A stretch of DNA of 22,407 bases from Lentihominibacter faecis (GCF_014306095.1 NZ_JACRWC010000107.1:1-22407); one strand, 5' to 3'; shown: positions 7,194-14,717, counted from the first letter of the stretch. Notes: generated by a model not told the origin, from the sequence alone. Made by a program: numbers and translations.

Positions 7194-7208
7194 TGGCACA
7201 GTAATTGC
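7194..7208 (+). promoter_or_regulatory. Sigma-54 (-24/-12) promoter
   Basis: TGGCAC, five bases, TTGC: an exact match to the sigma-54 consensus (TGGCAC-N5-TTGC), with the invariant GG at 7195-7196 and GC at 7207-7208 ten bases apart. Transcription should begin near 7220, giving a leader of about 60 bases with a small GGTGCC/GGTACC hairpin before the AAAAGGAGG ribosome site. Confidence 0.95.
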
Positions 7209-7282
7209 GTACTATATAGGTGGTGCCGAAAGGTACCCTGCTAAAGATTGTTATTTTATAGAATAAAAAGGAGGACTTTAAA

Positions 7283-8710
7283 ATGGCAGATTTAAACTTT
7301 GCTGAATACGTTGCAGGTTTAGTAGAAAAAGCAAGAAAAGCACAGGCTATCGCAAACAACTTCACACAGGAAGATGTTGATCTGATCACTGCTGCTGTTA
7401 CTTACAACCTCACTAAGCCGGAAAAGGCTAAGATGTATGCTGAAATGCTGGTTGAAGAATCCGGCATGGGTATCCCTGAAGACAAGGTTGGTAAGATCTA
7501 TGGTAAGGTTTGGGGAGCTTATCTCCAGATGAAGGGTCAGAAATCCGTTGGTCTGATCGAAGATAATAAAGAAACTGGAATGCAGAAATGGGCTAAGCCT
7601 ATGGGCGTTGTTGCTGGTATCATGCCTGTAACAAACGGAGAAGCTACTCCGATCGTTAAGTCCAACATGGCTCTGAAGACAAGAAACGCTATCATCCTGG
7701 CTCCACACCCTAAGTGCAAGAAGCTGAACGTTGTTATCGTTGACGAAATCAGAGCTACTCTGAAGAAGTTAGGATATCCAGAAGACTTAGTACAGTCCGT
7801 AGAACCAGAATACGTTAAGCTGCAGACTTCTCAGGAACTGATGAAGCAGTGCGACTTCATCCTGGCTACTGGCGGTGAAGCTCTGGTTGAAACAGCTTAC
7901 TCCTCCGGTACTCCGGCTATCGGCGTTGGCGTTGGTAACTGCGTATCCATCGTAACTGGCAAGACTCCTATGGACAAGGTTGCTGAAATGATCGTTAAGT
8001 CCAAGAGATACGACAACGCAACTTCCTGCTCCACTGAAAACAACATCATCGTATTCGAAGACTGCTATGATGAATTCGTAAAGGAAATGGAAGCTCACGG
8101 AGCTGTAATGTTCAAGGAAGGTTCCGAAGAAAAAGAAAAACTGAAGGTTGCTATGTGGCCTAACACTCCGAACGATCACGTTCTCAACAGAGCTATCGTT
8201 GCTCAGAACGCTGAAACGATCGCTAAGATCGCTGGTATCGACGTTCCTGCCGGCACTGCAGTTCTGATGGCTGAAGAAAATGGCGCTGGCCTGGATCACC
8301 CGTTCGCAGGCGAAAAACTGTCCCCTGTATCCGGCGTACAGAAAGCTAAGGATCTGGACGATGCTATCGACAAGATGATGGCTTGCCTCGAATACCAGGG
8401 CAAGGGTCACAGCTGCGGTATCCACACAAACGACGTAGAAGATGTTAACAAGCTGGCTGCAGTAGCTCCTGTAACAAAGTGTGTTGTTAACCAGCCTCAG
8501 TGCCTGACTAACTCCGGTGGCTGGGATTGCGGATTCCCTGTATCCATGACTCTGGGTTGTGGTACTTGGGGCGGCAACAGCGTATCCCACAACGCTACTT
8601 GGAAAGATCTGCTCAACTTCACTTACGTTTCCAGACAGATCCCTAACTGGAAGCCAGAAAAAGCTGAAGACTTCATCGATGCAGATGTAATCGCTAAGGT
8701 TGACGCATAA
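7283..8710 (+). CDS. CoA-acylating aldehyde dehydrogenase (SucD/SauS-like)
   Basis: This 475-residue enzyme belongs to the acylating aldehyde dehydrogenases that convert an aldehyde, NAD(P)+ and CoA into acyl-CoA. From memory it resembles C. kluyveri SucD (succinate semialdehyde) along its whole length: KPMGVVAGIMPVTNGEATP, APHPKCKK, ILATGGEALVETAYSSGTPAIGVG, the catalytic cysteine C249 in NATSCSTEN, and TLGCGTWGGNS near the end. Sulfoacetaldehyde dehydrogenase SauS is another candidate relative. Substrate cannot be read from sequence; the following aminotransferase suggests a semialdehyde made from an omega-amino acid. Codon use is extreme: arginine almost only AGA, alanine mostly GCT, unlike the activator next door, which implies very high expression. 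It is first in the sigma-54 operon. No transporter or CoA ligase is included. Confidence 0.9.
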   Translation: MADLNFAEYVAGLVEKARKAQAIANNFTQEDVDLITAAVTYNLTKPEKAKMYAEMLVEESGMGIPEDKVGKIYGKVWGAYLQMKGQKSVGLIEDNKETGMQKWAKPMGVVAGIMPVTNGEATPIVKSNMALKTRNAIILAPHPKCKKLNVVIVDEIRATLKKLGYPEDLVQSVEPEYVKLQTSQELMKQCDFILATGGEALVETAYSSGTPAIGVGVGNCVSIVTGKTPMDKVAEMIVKSKRYDNATSCSTENNIIVFEDCYDEFVKEMEAHGAVMFKEGSEEKEKLKVAMWPNTPNDHVLNRAIVAQNAETIAKIAGIDVPAGTAVLMAEENGAGLDHPFAGEKLSPVSGVQKAKDLDDAIDKMMACLEYQGKGHSCGIHTNDVEDVNKLAAVAPVTKCVVNQPQCLTNSGGWDCGFPVSMTLGCGTWGGNSVSHNATWKDLLNFTYVSRQIPNWKPEKAEDFIDADVIAKVDA

Positions 8711-8771
8711 GCACAGCTTATCTTCAATAAAAACTGCTGCTTTTTCGCAGCGGACAAGTACGAACTGTTCT

Positions 8772-8805
8772 TTGAGAAAGGGGATCACACCGATCCCTTT
8801 CTCAA
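8772..8805 (+). other. Intercistronic stem-loop
   Basis: TTGAGAAAGGGGATC (8772-8786) pairs with GATCCCTTTCTCAA (8792-8805) with one bulged G and a 5-base loop. It has no T run, so it is not a simple terminator; it ends about 10 bases before the next ribosome site. A smaller GCTGC/GCAGC hairpin precedes it (8736-8751). It may protect the 3' end of the upstream message or tune the ratio of the two enzymes. Confidence 0.75.
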
Positions 8806-8826
8806 TCAATAGAAAGGAGATTTGAA

Positions 8827-10149
8827 ATGTCAGCAATTAAAGAAAAAGATAAAAAGTATAACTTACATTCCTGGTCTGCTCAGAACAAAGTAGATCCGAT
8901 CGTTGTAACTAAGGCTGAAGGTCTGTACTTCTGGGACGAAAACGGCAAGAAGTACGCAGACATGTCTTCTCAGCTGGTTAACTCCAACCTGGGACACGGC
9001 AACAAGGCTATCATCGACGCTATCGTAGAACAGGCTCAGAAGATCCCGTTCATGGGACCTGCTTTCGCTATGGACTGCAGAGCTGATGCTGCTGAAGCTG
9101 TTGTTGAAGCTACTGGCTTCAAAGGCGGTAAAGTATTCTTCACAAACGCTGGTGCTGAAGCGAACGAAAACGCTATCAAGATCGCAAGACAGTACACTGG
9201 CAAACTGAAGATCTTCTCCCAGTACAGATGCTACCACGGTTCTTCCGCTGGCGCTGGTATGCTGACTGGTGAACCTAGACACTTCTTCAACGAACCAGGC
9301 GGTCCTGGATTCGTTAAGTACGATGGGCCTTACGCTTACAGAGCACCTAAGGCTTGCAAGTTCGAAAATGAAGATGATGTTGCTGATTTCTACCTCGAAC
9401 TGCTGGAAAACCAGATCCTGTACGAGGGACCTGAACAGATCGCAGCTATCTGGCTCGAATCCGTTGTAGGTTCCAACGGCGTTCTGATCGCTCCAGTTAA
9501 ATGGTACCAGGGCGTTAGAGCTCTGTGCGACAAGTACGACATCCTGATGGTAGCTGACGAAGTTATGGCTGGATGGTACAGAACTGGTAAGTGCTTCGCA
9601 TTCATGAACTTCGGATATGAACCGGACATGATCACATTCGCTAAGGGCTGCACTTGCGGATACGTTCCTCTCGGCGGCGTTGTTATGCAGGAAAAGATCG
9701 CTAAGTTCTTCGACGAAACTTCTATGGGATGCGGCCTGACTTACTCCGCTCACCCGATGGGTTGTGCTGCAGCTGCTGCAACTATCGCAGAATACAAGAA
9801 TGAAGACATCGAAAACAAGATGAAGGTTACAAGCAAAGTTTTAGCTGACATCTTAGATGGATATGTAGAAAGCCACGCTTCCGTAGGAGAAGTTAGACAC
9901 ATTGGTCTGTTCTCCGCTATCGAGCTGGTTAAGGATAAGGAAACCAGAGAACCGCTGGTACCGTTCGGTAAGGATCCAGAAGGCATCATGCCTAAGATCC
10001 TGGGAATGCTGAAGGCTGACGGCTTCTGGACTTATTCCCACGAAAATATGATCGTTGTTTGCCCTCCACTCACTATCACAGAAGAAGAGCTGAGAGAACA
10101 GATGGCTATCATGGACAAGGTATTAGATTCTGTAGATCAGATGATTTAG
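8827..10149 (+). CDS. Class III omega-aminotransferase (taurine-pyruvate aminotransferase-like)
   Basis: This PLP enzyme (440 residues) transfers an amino group from the end of an omega-amino compound to a keto acid, leaving an aldehyde. Family marks are HSWSAQNKVDPI and GLYFWDENGKKYADMSSQLVNSNLGHGN at the N-terminus, FFTNAGAEANENAIKIAR, CYHGSSAGAG, the PLP-ring aspartate in MVADEVMAGWYRTGK, and the Schiff-base lysine K273 in ITFAKGCTCGYVPLGG. The N-terminal block resembles proteins annotated as taurine-pyruvate aminotransferase, but beta-alanine, GABA or diamine substrates remain possible. It starts 116 bases after the dehydrogenase with its own AAAGGAG site, shares the same extreme codon bias, and is followed by a terminator, so the operon is only these two genes. 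The aldehyde it makes should feed the dehydrogenase. Confidence 0.88.
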   Translation: MSAIKEKDKKYNLHSWSAQNKVDPIVVTKAEGLYFWDENGKKYADMSSQLVNSNLGHGNKAIIDAIVEQAQKIPFMGPAFAMDCRADAAEAVVEATGFKGGKVFFTNAGAEANENAIKIARQYTGKLKIFSQYRCYHGSSAGAGMLTGEPRHFFNEPGGPGFVKYDGPYAYRAPKACKFENEDDVADFYLELLENQILYEGPEQIAAIWLESVVGSNGVLIAPVKWYQGVRALCDKYDILMVADEVMAGWYRTGKCFAFMNFGYEPDMITFAKGCTCGYVPLGGVVMQEKIAKFFDETSMGCGLTYSAHPMGCAAAAATIAEYKNEDIENKMKVTSKVLADILDGYVESHASVGEVRHIGLFSAIELVKDKETREPLVPFGKDPEGIMPKILGMLKADGFWTYSHENMIVVCPPLTITEEELREQMAIMDKVLDSVDQMI

Positions 10150-10174
10150 TCTATAGATCAATAAAGTACTCCTG

Positions 10175-10205
10175 AAAAAGCAGGTGGTCTCCCACCTGCT
10201 TTTTT
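10175..10205. terminator. Bidirectional terminator
   Basis: AGCAGGTGG and CCACCTGCT form a perfect 9-bp stem with a 4-base loop, flanked by five A on the left and six T on the right. It ends the aminotransferase message and, read the other way, could end the ferredoxin message. Confidence 0.95.
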
Positions 10206-10275
10206 GTTTGAATTTTGATGGGAAAGGCTGACAGCTCGTTCCCTTGTTAATCCTGTCTTGATTCGTTAGTTTTCC

Positions 10276-10467
10276 TTAGTCTTCCTTCGAATGGATCGCA
10301 CTGGTCGGACATTCATCCATAGCCAGTTCAGCTTTGTCAAAAGCCTCGTTACTGATCGGCTCATCGATAGCTACCGCCACACCGGTTTCAGCCATGTGAA
10401 ACACTTCAGGACACATCCCTTCACAGAGTCCGCATCCAATACAGTTTTCATCTACATAATATCTCAT
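10276..10467 (-). CDS. Small 4Fe-4S ferredoxin
   Basis: A 63-residue acidic ferredoxin, a low-potential electron carrier of anaerobic metabolism. The cluster motif is CIGCGLCEGMCP (C9, C12, C15, C19), with a distal C53 in DECPTSAI. This is the arrangement of single-cluster 4Fe-4S ferredoxins (first three cysteines plus the distal one) rather than the eight-cysteine 2x[4Fe-4S] clostridial type, because the second CxxCxxC set is absent. An AAGGAGG site precedes the ATG. It is a lone gene divergent from lexA and convergent with the sigma-54 operon; I have no evidence that it is a partner of those enzymes. Confidence 0.93.
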   Translation of the reverse strand: MRYYVDENCIGCGLCEGMCPEVFHMAETGVAVAIDEPISNEAFDKAELAMDECPTSAIHSKED

Positions 10468-10607
10468 ACTCGCACCTCCTTCATTTCTCGCCCATTGCGG
10501 ATGGCGTCATCTCTTATCAGTCTTCCCTTTTAACAGCTTGAATATACCACAGAAAAGCGAGAAAAGCTGTTGGAAATGCAACGAATAAAACCCACGAAAA
10601 GAACAGC

Positions 10608-10645
10608 AAACATTTGTTTACTTTTTGTTCTTTTTATGATATGCT
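10608..10645 (+). promoter_or_regulatory. lexA promoter with SOS box
   Basis: AAACATTTGTTT (10608-10619) is a palindrome close to the Gram-positive LexA operator (GAACATATGTTC type). It overlaps a -35-like TTTACT (10617-10622), with a -10-like TATGCT 17 bases on. This is the layout expected for LexA self-repression. An AACAGCTT/AAGCTGTT inverted repeat (10532-10571) lies further up, on the ferredoxin side. Confidence 0.7.
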
Positions 10646-10673
10646 ATTTCTATATAAAAAGGAGGCTGCTGCT

Positions 10674-11354
10674 ATGTCTAAAGAGCGTGAACAAAAAATA
10701 CTCGCATATATGAAGAACGAAATAAAAACCAAGGGCTATCCGCCTACTGTGCGTGAGATCTGTTCTGCACTGAACATCAAATCAACATCTACCGCACATA
10801 AGGATATTGCCAGTCTTGTGAAACAGGGCTTTATCAGAAAAGACCCTTCCAAACCGCGCGCTCTGATGATCGTGGATGATTCCACTCCAGAGGCCGAGGA
10901 ACAGATGGCACCGGAGGTCTCCACACCATCTGCAAGCATCGAATCAGGCATAGATATCGCCAGCCACACTCCAGTCGCAGAAGTTCCTGTTGTCGGTCGT
11001 ATCGCTGCCGGAACTCCGATCCTGGCCGAGCAGAATATCGAAGACAGCTTCCCGATTCCCACCCGTTTTCTGGGCAGTGGACGCAACTTCATGCTGGTCG
11101 TAAAAGGAGAAAGCATGATCGAGGCCGGTATCATGGATGGGGACTACATCCTGGTCGAACAGCAGAACAGTGTCCGCAACGGAGATATCGTAGTCGCCAT
11201 GGTCGATGGGTTCGAGAGCGAAGCCACAGTCAAGACCTTCTATAAAGAGGCCGGCCACATCCGCCTCCAGCCGGAGAACTCCACCATGAGTCCTATCATC
11301 GTCAAGGATGTCAAGATCCTGGGCAAGGTGAAGGGCGTATTCCGGTATTTTTAA
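10674..11354 (+). CDS. lexA: LexA, SOS response repressor
   Basis: LexA represses DNA repair genes and cuts itself when RecA filaments form. The 226-residue product has an N-terminal winged helix (GYPPTVREICSALNIKSTSTAHKDIASL), a linker, then the S24-type peptidase domain. The cleavage bond is A112-G113 in GRIAAGTP, the nucleophile S147 in VKGESMIEAG, the general base K187 in ATVKTFYKE. The Gly-to-Ser distance (34) equals that in E. coli, while the linker is about 28 residues longer. The frame is open 20 codons upstream, but the ATG at 10674 follows AAAAAGGAGG and gives the family N-terminus MSKEREQKIL. It is preceded by an SOS-box promoter and followed by a tandem repeat rather than an obvious terminator. 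Confidence 0.96.
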   Translation: MSKEREQKILAYMKNEIKTKGYPPTVREICSALNIKSTSTAHKDIASLVKQGFIRKDPSKPRALMIVDDSTPEAEEQMAPEVSTPSASIESGIDIASHTPVAEVPVVGRIAAGTPILAEQNIEDSFPIPTRFLGSGRNFMLVVKGESMIEAGIMDGDYILVEQQNSVRNGDIVVAMVDGFESEATVKTFYKEAGHIRLQPENSTMSPIIVKDVKILGKVKGVFRYF

Positions 11355-11372
11355 GGGCAGGTCATCCTGGCT

Positions 11373-11536
11373 TCTGCAATCAAAACGGAGTACTTGCAAT
11401 CAAAGCAGACAGAGCGCCTGCAATCAGAACTGAGTACCTGTAATCAAAACGGAGAGCCTGCAATCAAAACGGAGAGCCTGCAATCAAAACGGAGAGCCTG
11501 CAATCAAAGCAGATCACCTGCAAGCAAAACGGAGCA
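11373..11536 (+). repeat. 20-bp tandem repeat array, eight units
   Basis: Eight head-to-tail copies of a unit whose consensus is CCTGCAATCAAAACGGAGAG. All are 20 bases except the second, which is 24. Units 5 and 6 are identical; the others differ at 1-6 positions. The 20-base period is not a multiple of three and shifts frame each unit, so it is not protein-coding. It fills the gap between lexA and the convergent VWA gene. The remaining 120 bases (11537-11656) are GC-rich at first and hold nothing I recognise. Confidence 0.95.
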
Positions 11537-11656
11537 TGGCGGCTTACGGAGGCGATTTTCCGCAGGCGCCGACCGCGCCACACAAGATCATCGTGGCTGC
11601 GGTCGAAGCGTCGAGGACTTTCGCCAAAGTAAGCTGTTATGCTCCGTTATTTCATT

Positions 11657-12850
11657 TTATTTTACTAACAGTTTTTTTATTCCGGCATCCAGCCCGTCAA
11701 GAGTCAGTTCATACATCGGGAATACTTCACGTATCGCCTGGATCGTCTTGTATCCATATGTGTAATTCCATGAATCTTTATCGATAGGATTAAGCCAGAT
11801 CTTTTTCTTATATCTTCTGTTGAACTTCTGCAGCCATTCAATGCCCAGTTCTTCGTTTCCCAGACCGATGATCGCATTGCCTCCCTTGCGGAACAGCTCC
11901 GACGGAGCCATCGCTGCATCTCCTACGAAAATAACCTTGTATTCACTGTCCAGATTGCTCAGCACCCAGTTGGTCTCTACCCAGTCACCACGTTTGCAGT
12001 ACGGCGTATTGTAAAGGTTGTCATAGATGCAGTTGTGGAAGTAATAAACCTTAAGATCCTTGAAATGGTTTGACTTGCTTACAGCTTGGAACAGCCTGTT
12101 GCACATTCTGCTGTACGGGAGCATCGATCCATCCGAATCGATGAGCAGAAGCAGCTTGACCGTATTTTTACGAGGCTTGTCGTATACGAGCTGCAGCATC
12201 CCTGCATTATCGCAGGTCTCATCTATGGTCTTATCGATATCCAGCTCCGTCTTCATACCATCTACGCGCGAAGAGTACTGACGAAGTTTTCTGAATGCCA
12301 TCTGAAACTGTCTGATATCCAGTACTTTATCCTGTCTGAAATCCTTGAAGTTCCGCTCTCCGGCAATTTGCAGCGCCGATTTGTGGCGACTTTCTCCACC
12401 GGTCCTGATCCCTGTGGTATGGTATCCGCCGCGGCCCATGGTGGACGTTCCGCCGGTACCGATCCAGTACGTTCCGCCATCGTGCTTTTCCTTCTGTTCT
12501 TCGATCCTTTCGCGGAACAGGCGGAGCACTTCTTCCAGTTCCTTTGGCCACTCATCACCTGTGCCCATATCGTTGATGTCACGCTCCTGTTCATCCTCGC
12601 TGAGCCATTTCCAGAACTCAGCCGGCAGATCCTCCGGCGTATGCACATCCTTGAAATACTCTGCAAAAACAGCGTCAAACTTATCATAGTCCGCCTCTGT
12701 TTTGATCAGGATGCTTCTGCAAAGGTAATAGAAGCTGAGAAACGATGAATGCGCCAGTCCCTTATCCAGAGCTTCCATCAGCGTCATCCATTCATTGATC
12801 GAAACCTCAAGGCCTTTCGCTCTCAACAGGTAAAAAAATTCTAAAAACAT
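11657..12850 (-). CDS. CoxE-like VWA domain protein
   Basis: A 397-residue protein of the CoxE/YehP-like group. An N-terminal alpha-helical region (1-125) is followed by a Gly-rich stretch (TYWIGTGGTSTMGRGGYHTTG, 146-165 region). A C-terminal von Willebrand A fold starts at about residue 230. The metal-ion motif is D238-S-D-G-S242 (LLLIDSDGSM), a variant of DxSxS with Asp for the first Ser. No signal peptide or membrane segment is visible. Its start lies 4 bases past the stop of the MoxR-type ATPase gene, so the two are coupled. Characterised MoxR-VWA pairs act as chaperones or in metal-centre insertion (for example CoxD/CoxE for CO dehydrogenase), but no client enzyme lies here, so the target is unknown. 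Confidence 0.88.
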   Translation of the reverse strand: MFLEFFYLLRAKGLEVSINEWMTLMEALDKGLAHSSFLSFYYLCRSILIKTEADYDKFDAVFAEYFKDVHTPEDLPAEFWKWLSEDEQERDINDMGTGDEWPKELEEVLRLFRERIEEQKEKHDGGTYWIGTGGTSTMGRGGYHTTGIRTGGESRHKSALQIAGERNFKDFRQDKVLDIRQFQMAFRKLRQYSSRVDGMKTELDIDKTIDETCDNAGMLQLVYDKPRKNTVKLLLLIDSDGSMLPYSRMCNRLFQAVSKSNHFKDLKVYYFHNCIYDNLYNTPYCKRGDWVETNWVLSNLDSEYKVIFVGDAAMAPSELFRKGGNAIIGLGNEELGIEWLQKFNRRYKKKIWLNPIDKDSWNYTYGYKTIQAIREVFPMYELTLDGLDAGIKKLLVK

Positions 12851-12854
12851 ATTC

Positions 12855-13694
12855 TTACCATCTCTTCAGCGAGTAACCTTTCTCTTTGATTTCGTGCATT
12901 ACATCAATATCCTGGTTCTTCTTCAGCAGAACGCCGACAAACGGCATCTCCGAAGACAGGTTTTCAATATCCACGCCACTGATCATCAGTGCCTGGATCC
13001 AGTCTAACAGCTCAGATGTGCTCGGCTTCTTCTGGATCTCATCCATCTTACGGATCTCATAGAATGCTTCCAGAGCCTTCTGGCAAAGCTTCTGATCGAT
13101 ATTTCCGAAGTGTACGTTGATGATCTCTTCCATCTTTTCTGCATCCGGGAATTCGATGTAGTGGAAGATACATCTGCGCAGGAACGCATCCGGCAGTTCC
13201 TTTTCGGCATTGGATGTGATGATCACGATCGGTCTGTGCTTCGTCTTGATCGTTTCTTTGGTTTCGTTGATATAAAATTCCATCTTGTCCAGTTCCCACA
13301 GCAGGTCATTCGGGAATTCCAGGTCTGCCTTGTCGATCTCATCGATCAGCAGAACCACCTGCCTGTCAGAAGTAAACGCCTCTCCCAGCTTGCCCAGCTT
13401 GATATACTGCTTGATATCAGAAACATTTCCCTCTTCAAACTGGCTGTCGTACAGTCTCTGCACAGTATCGTACACATAAAGTCCTTCCTGTGCCTTCGTC
13501 GTGGATTTGATGCCCCAGATGATCAGATCCATATCCAGTGCCTTGGAAATCGATTCAGCCAGCATGGTCTTGCCAGTGCCCGGCTCGCCCTTGATCAGAA
13601 GCGGCTTCTGCAGCGCGATGGATACGTTTACTGCATTCATCAGTTCTTTTGTAACGACGTAATCGTCGCTCCCTTTAAAAACATTCATGTCCAT
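12855..13694 (-). CDS. MoxR-family AAA+ ATPase
   Basis: A 279-residue single-domain AAA+ ATPase. Walker A is GEPGTGKT (36-43), Walker B VVLLIDE (113-119), sensor 1 in VIITSNAEKELPDAFLRRCIFHYIEFP with the arginine-finger region. These are the marks of MoxR/CoxD-type ATPases, which remodel or activate partner proteins together with a VWA protein. The start at 13694 lies about 14 bases after AAGGAGA, a little far; the second Met (13688) is an alternative. It is the first gene of a two-gene operon with the VWA protein, divergent from the XRE genes. The 320-base gap upstream is AT-rich with T runs and no clear operator. Confidence 0.92.
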   Translation of the reverse strand: MDMNVFKGSDDYVVTKELMNAVNVSIALQKPLLIKGEPGTGKTMLAESISKALDMDLIIWGIKSTTKAQEGLYVYDTVQRLYDSQFEEGNVSDIKQYIKLGKLGEAFTSDRQVVLLIDEIDKADLEFPNDLLWELDKMEFYINETKETIKTKHRPIVIITSNAEKELPDAFLRRCIFHYIEFPDAEKMEEIINVHFGNIDQKLCQKALEAFYEIRKMDEIQKKPSTSELLDWIQALMISGVDIENLSSEMPFVGVLLKKNQDIDVMHEIKEKGYSLKRW

Positions 13695-13924
13695 ATTTTT
13701 TATTCATCTCCTTCTAACAAAGTGTATAACTTTTCTGCAAAAAAAACGCGAGCAACTGATCACAACGCCATGAGAAAAGTTAAACGCCATATGAGTATCA
13801 TATCTCATATACGTCCTTTTTTCAAGCATTTTCGCGGTATACGCTTTCCAAAACCTTTGCAGCATCAAGAGAAGAATGGCCGCTTTTGTTTTTTTGTGTT
13901 TTTTTTGTAAAATCGTGCAACATT

Positions 13925-13953
13925 TTGTCTTGAATTCATTCTATTAGTATGAA
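13925..13953 (+). promoter_or_regulatory. Promoter of the XRE repressor genes
   Basis: -35 TTGTCT, 17-base spacer, -10 TATGAA, about 60 bases upstream of the first XRE start. Between this and the MoxR gene (13695-13924) I see only AT-rich sequence with T runs. Confidence 0.5.
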
Positions 13954-14015
13954 GGGTTTTTTATGAACAGGGATATTAACCATAAATACATTGTAGTAGG
14001 AAGGAGTATGACTGT

Positions 14016-14717
14016 ATGAAACAACATAAACGAATGGACACACGACAAAGGATCCTGGATCTTCTGGAGCGTCGAAAATGGCCGGTCTGGCGTCTGGCTC
14101 AAAAATCCGGGATCAATCATTCTACCATTTTTAACATGATCCAGCGCAAGAATATGCCGTCTCTTAAGACGATCGAGGAAGTCACCGCCGCCTTTGGGAT
14201 CAGCATGCGCCAGTTCTTTGCAGAAAAAGGAGATCCGGCACTGTTTACGCCACAGCAGGAAGCAGTATTCTTTCTTTATCACGACACCAGCATACCGCAG
14301 CGAAAAGCTATCCTGCATGCGATGGAGCTATTGTCTGAACAGAACGGGATCACCAAAACAAACTATAACGAAAATGAATTTCAGGAGGACCACAACATGG
14401 ACGCAATCGCACGAATCAAAGAACTCATGGAAGAGCGGGGCTGGACACTTTACCGGCTCTCTCAGGAATCCGGCATAGCTATCACCACACTGATCAATCT
14501 GCTTCATCACAGCAAACAGCCTGCTCTGCAGACGATCGAAATCATCTGTGAATCCATGGAGATCACCCTGGCAGAATTTTTCACCAGGCCGTCTGAGCCC
14601 GGCGGATTTACTGCGGAACAGCTGAAGCTTTTCGCTTTATGGGATTCTCTGACAGAAGAACAGCGCAGTGCTGTGCTGGAACTGCTCCTTGCCCTTCAGG
14701 CAAAACGCAATGAATGA
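14016..14717 (+). CDS. Double XRE-type helix-turn-helix protein
   Basis: A 233-residue protein made of two homologous modules. Module 1 (about 7-112) has RILDLLERRKWPVWRLAQKS, a helix-turn-helix with SGINHSTIFNMIQ, IEEVTAAFGISMRQFF, and a tail ending RKAILHAMELL. Module 2 (128-233) repeats the order: RIKELMEERGWTLYRLSQES, SGIAITTLINLL, ICESMEITLAEFF, AVLELLLAL. Each module looks like a complete small XRE regulator. The join is telling: AGGAGG lies 8 bases before an in-frame ATG at 14397 (MDAIARIKELM), the same MDA start as the separate third gene. So either two genes were fused by loss of a stop codon, or a second shorter protein (106 residues) is made from the internal start. Targets are unknown; self-control is likely. 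Confidence 0.85.
   Translation: MKQHKRMDTRQRILDLLERRKWPVWRLAQKSGINHSTIFNMIQRKNMPSLKTIEEVTAAFGISMRQFFAEKGDPALFTPQQEAVFFLYHDTSIPQRKAILHAMELLSEQNGITKTNYNENEFQEDHNMDAIARIKELMEERGWTLYRLSQESGIAITTLINLLHHSKQPALQTIEIICESMEITLAEFFTRPSEPGGFTAEQLKLFALWDSLTEEQRSAVLELLLALQAKRNE
14383..14399 (+). promoter_or_regulatory. Internal ribosome binding site and start codon
   Basis: AGGAGG (14383-14388), 8 bases, ATG (14397-14399), inside the double XRE frame precisely at the boundary between modules. Both sequence and spacing are optimal, so internal initiation is plausible. Confidence 0.75.

Noticed and set aside
7787-8836. 349-residue open frame antisense to the aldehyde dehydrogenase
   Set aside because: It is a by-product of extreme codon bias in the sense gene, which removes antisense stops. 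It has no ribosome site and a Ser/Phe/Val-rich composition without domains.
8863-9753. 296-residue open frame antisense to the aminotransferase
   Set aside because: Same cause as above; the product has no recognisable motif and the sense strand has catalytic residues in the right places.
10276-10467. Ferredoxin as third gene of the sigma-54 operon
   Set aside because: It lies on the opposite strand beyond a strong terminator and has its own ribosome site.
11373-11536. CRISPR array
   Set aside because: The 20-base units are contiguous with no spacers, and there are no cas genes.
11373-11536. Plasmid iterons
   Set aside because: No replication initiator gene or AT-rich melting region; all neighbours are chromosomal housekeeping genes.
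11394-11765. 123-residue frame through the 20-base repeats
   Set aside because: The repeat period is not a multiple of three, so the product does not repeat; there is no ribosome site and the frame runs into the convergent gene.
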